In this document: positions 43,994 through 55,245 of the stretch, piece by piece
How the letters are laid out: the number at the start of each line of letters is the position of its first letter
How positions within the stretch are numbered: position 1 is the first letter of the stretch
From: Deroplatys truncata
Taxonomy: Eukaryota; Arthropoda; Insecta; Mantodea; Mantidae
Length of the DNA stretch: 64,000 nucleotides
Direction of reading: 5' to 3'
Assembly (NCBI GenBank): GCA_030765065.1
Contig: CM060989.1
Coordinates: 55,690,001 to 55,754,000 of the forward strand
Notes under the pieces: generated by a model
What the model was told of the DNA's origin: nothing
What the model saw: only the letters and a program-made list of their open reading frames with translations
Database searches by the model: none
Program-made: the position numbers and the translations under genes

Positions 43994-44886
43994 TCTGATG
44001 TGTTACACTCACATGACTTTCTCTACTCTTGTACAAACTATTTTTATAAACGTTTATTCTCCATCTACTTCATGTTAACCGAGATAAACATTTGCAGACT
44101 CTATCTTATTGCTAATTTTCTTGTAGATGTAAGGGGAATATATATTTACAAGGGCAATATAGAAATACTGTAGCCTTTAAGCATCGACATATCTCTTAAT
44201 AGCTGGTTGCTAGGTGCAGCACCATTCTCTTTCCCACAGATTAATACTCTTTGCATATACAATACAATAAAATGAATAACGAATTCCCATTTGAGAAAAT
44301 AAGTATTGGAAAATTTAAGGGAATAACAAGCAATATCTCGAAAATGGTTGACTCAACAAAAACAAATGTATATGACATAAATTGTGTATTTTAACGCGAT
44401 CTAAATTTTTTGTGTAGTAAACTTTTCTTTATCTCTTATGGTTTATCAGTTATGCAAAACTCGTTCACAATGAAGAATACTTTTGGAGACATTCCCAGAA
44501 AACTCAAGATATACATTTTATTTGTCATAAAAATATCTTAAACATATGATATTTTAATCAAAATCGTTAGAGCCATTTTTGAGAAAATTAAAATTTTCGA
44601 AAAATGTTCCATGTAAAGGGTAATCTGTGGTGGGGGGATTTTGTTGAAAACCTTCGTGTCGCATCTCTGGAAGATACTGAACCTAAATACCAAGTTTAGT
44701 GTTTATCCGACTGTTCGTTTCTGAGTTATGCTGTTCATAGACAGACACAAACACGGACATGTTTCCAAAAATGCTTTTTTTGGATTCAGGGGGTCTCAAA
44801 ATATATATTTCCGGTGAAATCTCGGTATCGTATTTTTGGGTGGAATACAATACTTCCCCTACTTACTATACGTAGTAGAGAAAGTA
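43994..44886 (+). mobile_element. HINE-A copy, variant L region
   Basis: L end 'tctgatgtgttacactcaca', R end 'ctatacgtagtagagaaagt', A-runs on both sides. The L-proximal 250 bases differ from standard HINE-A, with extra 'agataaacatttgcaga', 'gggcaatatagaaatac' and 'tagctggttgctaggtgcag'. The same variant is at 61919. The microsatellite is short. Confidence 0.85.
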
Positions 44887-44889
44887 AAA

Positions 44890-45902
44890 ATGAAAAGTCT
44901 ACCAGAAATCATAGCTGTCAGAGTAGTTTCAAACATACAGGGCGAAAATCTTCAAGGTATTCTCACCATTCTAAAAATCGTATACATAGAAACTTTCGTT
45001 TTTTCAAAAATACCTCATAACTTCAACAAAATTACGAGAGTATTGAAAATTTATAAAGCAATAATAACGGATTCTCGGAAATGGCTGATGCCACAAGAAT
45101 ACTTATTTTACATAAATTCTGAGTTTTAAAGAGATCTACATATTTCGTAGTACGTTTTCGTCAATTTTTAGTCGTCCTCCGTGGTGTAGTGGTTACCATG
45201 CTAGCCTCTAGTTCCCGAGGTCGCGGGTTCAAACCCGGCGGAGGGCGATGGACATAAAACTCCTTAGCATGGTTTCCTTCGGAAGGGAAGTAACGCCGGT
45301 GGACCCGTGTCATAGATTTACGGCATGTAAAAGAACCTCCAGCCTGATAAAGAGGCCTCTGAGCAAAATTACCGATCTTTCACGCCCAATATAAAATGGG
45401 ACGCTAAGGACCATAGCAGTTAAAGAGCGTCGATAAATAAAACTTCATTTAATTTTTTGTCTATTTCTTATGGTTTATCTGTTATAAATTACACGAAAGT
45501 CCTTCTAAATGAAGAGGATTTCACGGACTCAAGTTCACATTTTGGCATGATAATATCATAAGAATGTGACTTTTAATCAAAATCGTTACAGATTTTTATA
45601 TGGAAACCGAAAACTTCGAAAAATGTTCTATATAAAAGGTAATTTGGCGTGGCAGAGGAGGGATTCCTTGAAAATGTTTGTGTCGTATCTTAGGAAGGCA
45701 CTGAATTTAGATACCAAGTTTGGTATTTATCCTATATTTTGTTTTCGAATTATGTTCTCACACATACAAACACAGTGATAAGCTTTTTCCAAGCATGCTA
45801 ATTTTATAGATTCAGGTGGCCTCAAAACATGTATTTCTGGTGAAATATCGACTGGTTGGAATGCAATATTTCCTCTACCTACTACGTGACAGGGAAAGTA
45901 AA
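44890..45902 (+). mobile_element. HINE-B copy, split by a SINE-1
   Basis: B-type sequence ('ggattctcggaaatggctga', 'tgagttttaaagagatctac', 'gtagtacgttttcgtc') reaches 45166, is interrupted by SINE-1, and continues 'gtctatttcttatggtttat' to a degenerate R end 'cctactacgtgacagggaaa'. The L end is not identifiable. Confidence 0.7.
45171..45456 (+). mobile_element. SINE-1, complete
   Basis: Complete and well-preserved copy of 286 bases: 'gtcctccgtggtgtagtggt' with A box, 'aggtcgcgggttcaaacccg' with B box, the conserved 'acggcatgtaaaagaacctc', 'gataaagaggcctctgagca' and the 3' tail 'gggacgctaaggaccatagc'. It lies within a HINE-B; the interrupted host sequence suggests a short target duplication around 'ttttcgtca/ttttttgtct'. 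Confidence 0.9.
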
Positions 45903-46461
45903 ATTACAAGTTATTTTTGTGTCAACCGTATCTATACATAACAGAATGTGTGTCTTCATTATTTTTACATCATTTCTGAAGGAAGATAAGAGTGAGTGTG
46001 TACATTTTTCCACTTAAATTGTCAAAGGCGTTGTTTATGGCTTAGGCTTATCGCATACGACACCAAGATTACAATATATCAATGGTGCTGATTACCTTGT
46101 AAAAAATGCTATAAAAAGTTTCAGCAAATACTAGTGTTGCTTCTCCATGACAAGTTGCTTTTGAATGAAAGTTTGAAGGATACTCAATCCACACAGAGAC
46201 CACAACTGAAAGATTACTCCTGCTTAATTAAAACCAGAATTTGTGCTGGGCGAATGGTAGTGGCAACTGCGCAAATTAAGAATCGAATTATTAATTTTGG
46301 AGCATATTTTAATTCTGTAGAGAAAAATTAGCTAGAGTCAGCTAAATCACTTCCAACGATACAACTAAACGTTTATCAATGGACTCTATTGAACCAACAT
46401 CATACATGCTGGTAAACATTACCACTGTATGAACAATTCAATTATATATGTGTGTTAATTG
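45903..46461. other. Unassigned DNA
   Basis: A 65-codon frame has no recognised domain. No repeat noticed. Confidence 0.3.
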
Positions 46462-47298
46462 TGTTGCGGTAACTTTCGTGTTATCTTATTTGCTGAGCGC
46501 CAGTTATTGTTTTATTATTTTGAATTTTGAGTTCTTTGTCTTACGGCTAGCTATTATTACTCAGTCGAGCAAATCTCTTGAACAGGGTGTGTAAACGGAA
46601 AGGAGTTGTTACTAAAATATAACACTGATAAAAGAATTTGTTTTTACACTTTTATTGCCGTCACACTTTATTCATTTTACATAATTACCCTTGATACACG
46701 CCTGACTGAAACTGTTATATTTTAGAATGTAACTATAATCACTTATTTGCCGCACATTATTAATTCGCGTATTTCACATCTTTTAATTAACTTTACGATG
46801 CGAGAGATTCTGTAGAACTGCCCGACGTGTAACCCGTGGATGATTCTGTTGAACTGCGCGACGTTTGCCTTGTGAATTATTCTGTAGAACTGAGCAATAC
46901 TTGTCTCTGGCTTTAGCTTTTTTATACTCCCTCACCCCGATATGCCTAAACATTATAACAGAGCTGGTATTGGTTAATAAAGCGCGCCAACATTAGCGTC
47001 TATTTTTATATCCAATCAAAATTACGAACACATATGCTCTAGGGAAAATATTCCCTCCATTCCTAAAGAAAAGCGCGCTACTTTGACGTCATTTGTTTGC
47101 CTCTTATAATTAATAAACAACTCACCCCCTCGCTCATTGCTATCCGCTCCTATTGTCAGTTTCAGTGAGGCCGTGTAAACGTATTTCCTAACAATGCTTA
47201 TAATTAACAAACATCTCAAATCATTGTCATACAATAATGCTAATTTACACTACAATCACTCTGGCATTTACAGTGTTGTGATATAAAATACTGCCTCA
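46462..47298 (-). mobile_element. LTR-type element D2 with ATTG duplication
   Basis: On the minus strand it starts TGAGGCAGTATTTTA (47298) and ends CCGCAACA (46462). ATTG flanks it at 46458-46461 and 47299-47302. It is collinear with D1 but shorter (837 bases), mainly at the 3' end, where a single PBS-like 'actggcgctcagcaaa' module is seen near 46500. A TATA-like 'ggagtataaaa' is near 46930. No internal coding region. Confidence 0.7.
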
Positions 47299-47390
47299 AT
47301 TGAAATAGGGTAATTCTATGCTAATTAAAAGATTTAAAAAATCTTTTGCCACAGCATTTCTGATTTTAATGACATTTAGCCATTAACTTT

Positions 47391-47506
47391 TTACTTTTAC
47401 TGCCATCTACTATAATGGATAGCAGAAAGCATTGTATTTCACCCAAAAATTCTGTTGAGTTTACACCGGAAATACATGTTTTGAGGCCCCCTAAATAAAA
47501 TAGATT
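47391..47506 (-). mobile_element. HINE-B R-end fragment
   Basis: 'acttttactgccatctactataatggatagc', 'cacccaaaaattctgt' and 'ccggaaatacatgttttgag' mark an R-end piece of about 115 bases. Confidence 0.6.
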
Positions 47507-49074
47507 ATGATACAAGGGTTTTAAAACCACTTTTAACACGTGTGGCATATACTATTTTTTAGACAGCGCTCGAATTTGTAAAACATCAATAATACTATAT
47601 TGATTCCCGAAACTATGAGAAATCAGTTTAAAGGGACAAGCTACTCTGAAATAAGTTTTTGTTTTAGGCACCAATAAAATCCCTATTATTTCCAGTTTCA
47701 GAAAATATATACTTTCGGGGGGTTAAGAGGTTTTTAAGACATTTAAATACCATTTAAATGCTAGTCTGCAGTCCTTTAAAGCTGTCATGCAACGCTCCTT
47801 TTTAGAACATTTTTGTATATTTCAACAACGAACGACTATATCATGCCCAGCGAGCAGTTCAGCAATTAACAAAAGAGGCCAGAACCAAGAGAAGGCAATC
47901 AGAAAAGCTGAAGCAATCCAGGAATGAAGGTGCAGATGATTATGAACCTGGAATGTACTGAAGTGTGTCAGAATTTTAATGTTGAAACTTTAAACTCAGT
48001 TTTGTCAAAACAACATTTTTGGGTACTTGTGTATCTTTTTCTCAGAATGTATGAGAGGTAGACAGCTGAAATTTTCAATACATGTATACGAGATATAGTT
48101 AAACTTTCTGAACCACACTAATAATTTTATAATGTATATTAATGATATTAAGAAAGCAACAACATTGCAAATTTTCCTCATTTTTACTTTTTAGACTTTG
48201 CAAATAATGTGTGGCTTTTTTTTTCAGTTCCTAGTGAACTGATATACATAACTAATAATTGAGGTTCAGAAGATAGCTGATTATACTAAGAACAAGCATG
48301 CAAAAGTGTGATTCCGTATTGCAAGTAGTATCAGAGAAAAGGGTACATGAATTCACATGTTTTAAAAGTAAATTTTATTATTTTTCTGCTGAATGAAATA
48401 ATTGTCATGATTTATAGAGTAATTTATAAAAATTTCAGGAAAACCACTGAGAGCGTTAAGAGCAGAGATAATTTAACACACTTAAGGTGTAATTTTCATG
48501 TGTTCAGACTACCTTGTCCCCTTAAAACGCAGTTCAAGAAACAAGAGAAATGACATTAAAAAAGCGACTTGTTTGTTGATTCGCTAGCGGTCATTTTCAG
48601 TGAAATTATTTTCAACATGTTTGCGTTACACCAGGCAATAAAGCGATTAAATGCTATATCATATTGCCCACTACTTTCTCGTAGTGTTATTCTTTCTGCT
48701 GCTTCTATAATTTCACTTCCACTTCAGTTTCTTCTGAATTCATAATTTCTGCCATTGAATATTTATGTATGTTATCGTATATGACGTTTTATATTAAAGA
48801 AAGCAGAAGGCTACCAATATAATGCATAGGTTAACTCTACAACGAATGATGATAAATTGAAGTATGACGATTTGTATTGTGAACAGATAATGCGAGCGAC
48901 ATGTGGAATCATGTAAAAAGACAATGAAAAGTAAAACGTAATCAAACCAAGTCGAGTTATTAAACATGTGCAAATACAAAGGGTAATTGCCATGTGATTG
49001 GACTTGAAACCGATGTTGGTCACAATGAAGAGTATTGCATATTCCTTTTAAACGGAAACATTTGTGATATTTTT
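47507..49074. other. Unassigned AT-rich DNA, 1.6 kb
   Basis: No repeat shared within the window and no supported coding region. Frames near 48347 and 48794-49023 lack domains. Confidence 0.3.
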
Positions 49075-49700
49075 TTTTATTTTCTCAAAAATAACTAACG
49101 ATTTTGATTAAAAGTATCATATAATTAACATATTTCCATGCCAAAATGTATCTTGCATATTTGGAGGTTTTTCTGGCTTCTGCCAGTTTCGAGAAATCCC
49201 TTATTACTGGTTTGAAGTTTTCAATATTATCATTTTAAGGTGCTGTCGCTATACAGTGTTTCTCACTATGTCGTGTAAAGAACATGGCATAAGGACGCAC
49301 TTTTAACCCTTGACGCTTTGTACTTACAACAAAATGCGTAATGAAACTATTTAAAAAACGTTTATCACAATTAACTTTAAATAGATACTGTGTTTGGCTC
49401 AGGAGTTTAGCTATGACTTTGTGGTTGACGGACGCGACCCTGAGCCAGCGCTGTATTGTTCTTCACTCTCGCTCTATTGTTTTACACCCTATTCCAAAGG
49501 TACTTACTTTCAATAAGTAAACCTGTAAAGCTTGCATGCATGTAAAACAATATAATTATGACCACACACATGTGAAACTGCACTTCTTGCACGCTTGCAG
49601 TTCAAGGAAAACCATTCTCCTGAGTCAACCACAGTAGAAGAAGAACAACAATAGTTTGTAGAGGATGGTTGGAGAAAGTCATCCGATTTTTACATTGAAT
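49075..49700 (-). mobile_element. HINE-B fragment with a 260-bp insertion
   Basis: B-type blocks ('aactaacgattttgattaaa', 'cagtttcgagaaatccctta', 'cgtaatgaaactatttaaaa', 'cgtttatcacaattaac') run to 49393. Unrelated sequence follows up to about 49650, then 'caatagtttgtagaggatgg', 'ttggagaaagtcat', the decayed L end. The insert's borders carry related strings ('tttgtggttgac' and, inverted, 'ctgtggttgac'; 'ctcaggag' on both sides), so it may be a small transposon. Confidence 0.5.
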
Positions 49701-50399
49701 TTTCTAAGTTGAGTCATGCTTATGGATAGCAGAATGAAACCGTGACTGCGTCACTGAATAAGCATTTGCGGTGTCGTTCAGATTTAAGGCACTAAGTATG
49801 TCACCTCTATTTAACGGGACTGTTACGGTTAAGGAATATGCCGATGCCAAATGTTCGGACAAGCTATTTAAGGTCCTGGTAACGACTCCCTTCCTGTGCA
49901 AGAGCGTTATCAGAGCGTGGTTAGCGCAACTAATGTGCTCTTTCTGCATTTAATTACACGTTTGAACCAAAACTTGTTTATTAACTCCTTCGGAAGCAGA
50001 GAACTGTAACACACTGATTAATTACTGCTCGGTGAAAGACCAAAAACTTCCAACATAATCGTTTCCTTAAAAAAAAAACGTAGACCAATACTATGCAATT
50101 AGGTTTAGTTACGGAAACTGGTGACAGAAAGGAAATTAAATGCTCTTAATCTAATGATTCTAAATGCATAAAAAGAGAAATTCTAGTTCTAGCTGGCACG
50201 CAACCTTTTCCACCAGTCACCTTCTATAAACGATTGCAATAAATACTACCAAGGCCCGGAATCTAATGCCATATTTTCTGTAACTATTGAATTATTGGCA
50301 TTGCTCTCCTCTACGAATATCCTTAACATGGTCCCAGATAATTAAAATGAATGCTCATTAGGTAATTTTCTCGCATTTACGTTCGGTATGAACGAATAA
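49701..50399. other. Unassigned DNA
   Basis: Short frames on both strands (49704-49953) have no recognised domain. No repeat noticed. Confidence 0.3.
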
Positions 50400-50800
50400 A
50401 TGAACTTTATTTGTACATTTTTTCTTTACACAATCCTTCTTACAATATTCCACTTGTAAGCAAACTTAACCTATGAACAAATTTTCTTGCCAGCTATGTT
50501 CTACCTGTACTGCCTCTTAGCCCTCTCAGATACATTGATCCTGTTCTCATCCATGTAAACGCTTCTTTTTCAGCTCTATTACAATAATCCACATACCCTT
50601 CTCTTTCCCATTTCCTTTTTACTAATCTATAGAACCTAGTGATTTTTTATTCTCTAAGCTTTCCCAAATCTCTTGTCTTTCTATGTCCTCCACTCTGTTT
50701 CTTACTGTTATCCAGTTTCCGTTGCTATTTCTTTCTCCTGCTCTCCAAATATCTCCCATTCCTATCTTCTCCCTAATTTTTCTATCCCTGCCCAACACAT
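50400..50800 (-). mobile_element. LINE ORF2 C-terminal fragment, related to the 37.5-kb LINE
   Basis: With frameshifts and stops the minus strand reads '..KRKWEREGYVDYCNRAEKEA' and 'FTWMRTGSMYLRGLRG' (about 50500-50620), matching 'NTWEREGYVDKLNNEQRES..W' of the fragment at 37511. It is interrupted at the left of the HINE-A at 50810. Confidence 0.5.
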
Positions 50801-50809
50801 ATTTTTATT

Positions 50810-50949
50810 ACTTTCTCTACTACGTATAGTAAGTAGGGGAAGTATTGCATTCCACCCAAAAATTCGATACCGAGATTTCACCGGAAATACATGTTTTGAG
50901 ACCCCCTGAATGCAAAAAAAAAAAAAAAAGCATTTTTAGAAACATGTCC

Positions 50950-50996
<47 letters not shown>

Positions 50997-51451
50997 CAGC
51001 ATAACTCAGAAACGAACAGTCCGATAAACACCAAACTTGGTATTTAGGTTCAGTATCTTCCAGAGATGCGACACGAAGGTTTTCAAGAAAATCCCCCACC
51101 CCAGATTACCCTTTACATGGAACATTTTTCAAAAATTTAAATTTTCTCAAAAATGCCTCTTAACGATTTTGATTAAAATATCATATGTTTAAGATATTTT
51201 CATGACAAATGAAATGTATATCTCGAATTTTCTGGGAATATCTCCAAAAGTATTCTTCATTGTGAACGACTTTTGCATAACTGGTAAACCATAAGGGATA
51301 GACAAAATTTTACTACATAAAAAAATGTAGATCGCGTTAAAATACACAATTTATGCCATATACATTTTTGTTGAGTGAACCATTTTCGAGATATTGCTTG
51401 TTATTCCCTTAAATTTTCCAATACTTATACTTTTTCTCAAATTCGTTATTG
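50810..51451 (-). mobile_element. HINE-A copy, L end missing
   Basis: R end 'actttctctactacgtatag', then a 16-base A-run variant, a (GT)n tract of about 20 dinucleotides at 50955-50993, and collinear HINE-A to 'tttctcaaattcgttatt'. Sequence diverges at 51451, so the L-proximal quarter is lost. Confidence 0.9.
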
Positions 51452-51551
51452 TCATGTTATAGGTTGTGAAGTCCCGTTTACTTGCAGTAAATTATGTATA
51501 ATCTGAGTTAATGTCACAGTCTTCCTTCTTTGGGGGGGGGGTTCATTTCTA

Positions 51552-51832
51552 TAGCCCTCTTTAACTGCTTTGGTCATATCAGGGACTGTTGACTGAAACA
51601 TTTGATGATTCTTACTCTTTCAACTCCAAGATTACCTTACTGCAGGTTTTCATTGTTTTTAACTTATTTTCACACTCATATTGACTCTCACATCGCACAT
51701 CCGGACTCTTTGGAGAGTAAGGAATAATCTTAATTACAGAAATATTCCCAACCACCGGCTGGGAATCGAACCCGGGGCTCCGGGTGAGAAGTCAGTTCGC
51801 AGACCACTTGTCCACGGAAGCAGTCGCCACAG
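51552..51832 (-). mobile_element. SINE-2 copy
   Basis: On the minus strand: 'ccgtggacaagtggtctgcg' (A-box-like), 'gagccccgggttcgattccc' (B box), then the body '..ttactctccaaagagtccgg' and 'gtgagagtcaatatgagtgtg', collinear with 4715-5065. Length about 280 bases. Confidence 0.7.
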
Positions 51833-52153
51833 TTTTGCAAGCCCTGCTTAAAAACAGTTTTCTTTTTAGATTCTTCAAACAAGAATATGGAACAAATATA
51901 TATTTTAAATTTATTTTCTACATTATCCCATTATTCTTATAGCAACTTGTATGGCAGTTATACCTATTTATAAAACAATTTTTAATTTTCTGTACAATAA
52001 TTTTAATAAATTAAATAACTCTCAAGTTTTAGGTCTTTTATGTAATTATTAAGTCATATTTTCAATCTTTAGAGTAATTTTATAAGGCATTTTTAAAACA
52101 TTTTAGGTAAAAACATCCAGTACCTGCTTATTAGGTTATCTACCGTGTACCTA
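51833..52153. other. Unassigned AT-rich DNA
   Basis: No recognisable feature. Confidence 0.3.
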
Positions 52154-52722
52154 CAGAGAGAGCCAGAAGACTACCAACCGGCTGCGCGGTGTTTTTCCTG
52201 TCGGCGTCCTCGGCACTCGTCGTCTGCCGCTATCATAGAAAGGCGCGGATGAAACCATACAACATTTTTAAAACTACTTTTAAAGGCTTTACTTACCAAC
52301 TTTATGAAAGGAGATGCTGAAACTGGCCACCGTCGTTGTCCATAAATTTTTGGCACCTCTTTAGGAAACTATCCATCAGTCGCCGTAGTTCACGTTGAGA
52401 AATACTGGCAATTTCCTGGCCGATATTTTGTTTTAATTCTTCCAGGGTGTGTGGGTTTGTCTTGTACACTTTTAGTTACCCCAGAGATAGAAATCGCAGG
52501 GGGTTAGGTTGGGGGACCGAGGGGGTCACTAATCTCTACTAATAATTCTGTCCTCAAACACACTTTCATAAAGTTGGTAAGTAAAGCCTTTAAAAGTAGT
52601 TTTAAAAATGTTGTATGGTTTCATCCGCGCCTTTCTATGATAGTGGCAGACGGCAACGAGCGCCGAGGACGCGGACAGGAAAAACACCACGTAGCCGGTT
52701 CGTAGTCTTTTGGCTCACCCAG
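52154..52722 (-). mobile_element. Long-TIR Tc1/mariner-superfamily derivative C3
   Basis: The termini are 'cagagagagccagaagacta' and, inverted, 'ctgggtgagccaaaagacta', with TA on both sides (52152-52153, 52723-52724). The minus strand reads a decayed transposase C-terminus ('WPPRSPNLTPCDFYLWGN', 'HTLEELKQNIGQEIASISQR', 'KFMDNDGGQFQHLL'). After an internal deletion at about 52567 the opposite terminal repeat follows. Length is 569 bases. Confidence 0.8.
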
Positions 52723-52725
52723 TAG

Positions 52726-52885
52726 TAGGTAGAGGAAGACGATCTAGGGTTACCTCCCTGGCATTTGCCAGTTATGAGTAAAGCACTGAAAACATAACCC
52801 CCTAGCTGGATTTGATCCGCGGACCTCCCGTTCACGAATCCGCGCCTTAACGGCCTCGGCCAAAACAGGAAGCGATATGCAATAT
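52726..52885 (-). mobile_element. SINE-3-like tRNA-derived sequence
   Basis: On the minus strand 'ccgaggccgttaaggcgcgg' (A-box-like) and 'gaggtccgcggatcaaatcc' (B-box-like) precede a short body ('agctagggggttatg', 'aactggcaaatgccaggg'). It differs from SINE-1 and SINE-2. It directly abuts element C3. Confidence 0.5.
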
Positions 52886-53444
52886 ACGTACATACCATCA
52901 GATAACTCTGATGTCATATTTTGTGAATCCGCCTTTAGATCATGATAAATGACTACGAAGCGATGAAGATGATAAGATGAACGATAAGAACACGGACGAA
53001 TGAATGGCCAAGGGCAAGATAATACCTTTGTTGCACTTGAGCAGTTCAATGGTCCTAGGAATAGAACCGTAGACCCGGACGGAGCAGCAATTAGGTTCAT
53101 TCATAGCGGTATTTTGAGCCGGCAACGTCGCAGGTTCGGAGAAGTGCACCTATGGCTTCCATCCGGTACACTTCAGTGAAATGTGCGTTCACTTCCTCTT
53201 CCGTGGCCACAAACACGTTCCGCCAATCTCTAATAAGGACACTGGCTCAGCGCTTGACGTCAGTATGAGTTAATACAATTCGTTTTAGCATTCGGAGAAG
53301 CTTCTGATGTCCACCAGCAAGATGATTTGTGTTTCAAGCATTCTGTCACGTCAGTAAGTGTAATTCATTACAGTTCTTGTGACAGTCAGAAAAAGGGCTA
53401 CCAGGCGTATGATTTTTTCTCTCTCTAAGGAACAGTATATGGAA
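52886..53444. other. Unassigned DNA
   Basis: Mixed composition, no recognised feature. Confidence 0.3.
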
Positions 53445-54681
53445 CGAGAGCGGATTGATAAGCCAGTGACTTTTTAAGGAAAACAACCATTTTTTTTCCA
53501 AAAAATCAATTTCATTTCTCAACATAGTCTCCAATGTTTCTCCAATTTTTTAAACCCAAGTCTGCAAAATATGTTGTTGTTTCTGCCATGATGTGTTCAC
53601 TGGACGTGAATTTCTTCCCAGCGAGCCAATTTTTCAGGTTTGCAAATAGGAGGAAGTCGGTCGGAGACAAATCTGGAGAATATGGTGGGTGAGGTAGCAG
53701 TTCGTAGCCCAATTCCACAAATTTTGCGATGGCAATTGCTGACTTGTGTGCAGGTGCATTATCCTGATGAAAGAGAACCTTTTTCTTCACCAAATGGGGT
53801 CGTTTCTTTAATAATTCCTTGTGAAACTGATCCAGCATTGCGGCATAATATGAACCTGTGATCGTTTTACCCTTTTCCAGTAGTGGATGTTTGTCACTCC
53901 TTGTGAAACCCAAAAGACTGATTTTTTCCTGCCGACGGAATGGTTTTCGCTTTCTTTGGAGTCGGTTCGCCAAAAGAAATACATTGATTTGATTGTTGTT
54001 TGGTTCCAGGTTGATAGTAATGGATCCAAGTTTCATCAACCGTGATATAATACCACAAAAACTCATTTGTGTTGCACTGGAACATGTTCAAACATCCCTC
54101 TGAAATGGTCACACGATTCCGCTTGTTCTCAACAGCTGTGAGCAGTCGCGGCATCCATCTTGCTGAATTTTCTCATATCCAAAATTTCGTGCAGAATCCC
54201 ATTCACTCGAGATGTTTACGGTCTTGCCTGTGTTATAGATTTTCACTCGCCGGTCTTCCAATCACAATATCGTGAACTTTGTTCACCATTTCTTCTGTTG
54301 TGACCTCAACCGGCCCTCCTGTGCGCACGGCATCTCTTGTGCTCGAACGGCCACATCGAAATTCTGTGAACACTTGTGAACCATGTCATGTGATGGAGCA
54401 GAGCTCCCATAATACTTCTTTAGCTTTTGTTCCATTTCCTTCACCGTCAAACCACGCAAAAGGTAGTGCTTTATCAGAACACGAAATTCACTTTTCTCCA
54501 TTTTCTACGAAGCAACACACATCTGCTTATTTTAGACGCTCTCAGCAATGTTCTAAGAAACAAAGGACGACAAATTTCTGCGATTATACACAGAATAGAT
54601 GTAAGACTTACGTGCAAACAAGAATCCTGTAATTAGAACGCCATCTCTCGTCAAAGTCATGGACTTATTAATCCGCCCTCG
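53445..54681 (-). mobile_element. Mariner-like element, family Mar2, copy 2
   Basis: The termini are 'cgagagcggattgataagcc' and, inverted, 'cgagggcggattaataagtc', with TA at the right and AA (decayed) at the left. Length 1,237 bases. Same family as 29938 and 58679. Confidence 0.85.
53512..54501 (-). pseudogene. Mar2 transposase, frameshifted but with catalytic triad
   Basis: The ATG at 54501 starts 'MEKSEFRVLIKHYLLRGLTV' (first helix-turn-helix). The frame is lost near 54330. The first catalytic segment 'VDETWIHYYQPGTKQQS' (about 54040) and the C-terminal part 'KKVLFHQDNAPAHKSAIAIA' through 'PPYSPDLSPTDFLLFANLKN' are in other frames, with 34 residues between the last two Asp residues. The C-terminus is 'GDYVEK'. 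All three Asp residues persist, but at least three frame changes block translation. The segment before the end lacks the 'FEKSYY' block of the other copies. Confidence 0.9.
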
Positions 54682-54683
54682 TA

Positions 54684-55100
54684 TTTTAAACAACCCTAGC
54701 AATAACAAAGACGTGTTACTATATTCAATACCGTACATAATTGACTCATGGCACGCGTGTCAATAATAGCAGTAGTACCGGCATTCCAAGTTACCATGGC
54801 TTACAGAGAGAAGATTAAACCATTTTGTGATCTTTTATCTATGCAACGAAGATGCAAAAACCTCTGTGCACTATTAAATATAGAATAACTAAGATCTGAA
54901 TTTATAATTACTTGCCATGCTGTGGAGATAATAGACCACATCGCAGTCCGTAACACCTGCTCACTTCTCTCTCAGAAAGGCAATGCATGTAAATGGCTTC
55001 TTATAGCATCAACACGCCAGCTAATAATTAGAGGGCAGATTTGTATGCATAATCAAGTAGTAAAATATGTATGCAAATGTGCACAAAAGATGTAAAAAAT
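54684..55100. other. Unassigned DNA
   Basis: No recognised feature. Confidence 0.3.
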
Positions 55101-55245
55101 TCTGATGCGATACATTCACATGACATTCTCTACCCTCTACCTTTATTAGTGGGTATACAACCTGTTCTTACTAAAGCTTATTTTTCTATCTACTACATTT
55201 TAATTAAAATAAACCTTTGCAGATATAGCTACTTTGCACATTGTT
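55101..55245 (+). mobile_element. HINE-B L-end fragment
   Basis: 'tctgatgcgatacattcaca', 'tgacattctctaccctctac', 'aaagcttatttttctatcta' and 'ttaattaaaataaacctttgcaga' are the L-end portion of HINE-B. It stops where the LINE 3' end at 55246 begins. Confidence 0.7.

Noticed and set aside
43629..44078. 149-codon open frame
   Set aside because: Its last third is the L end of a HINE-A and the rest has no recognised domain.
45171..45260. tRNA gene
   Set aside because: A and B boxes are present but the cloverleaf is not closed, and the sequence continues into the SINE body found in several copies.
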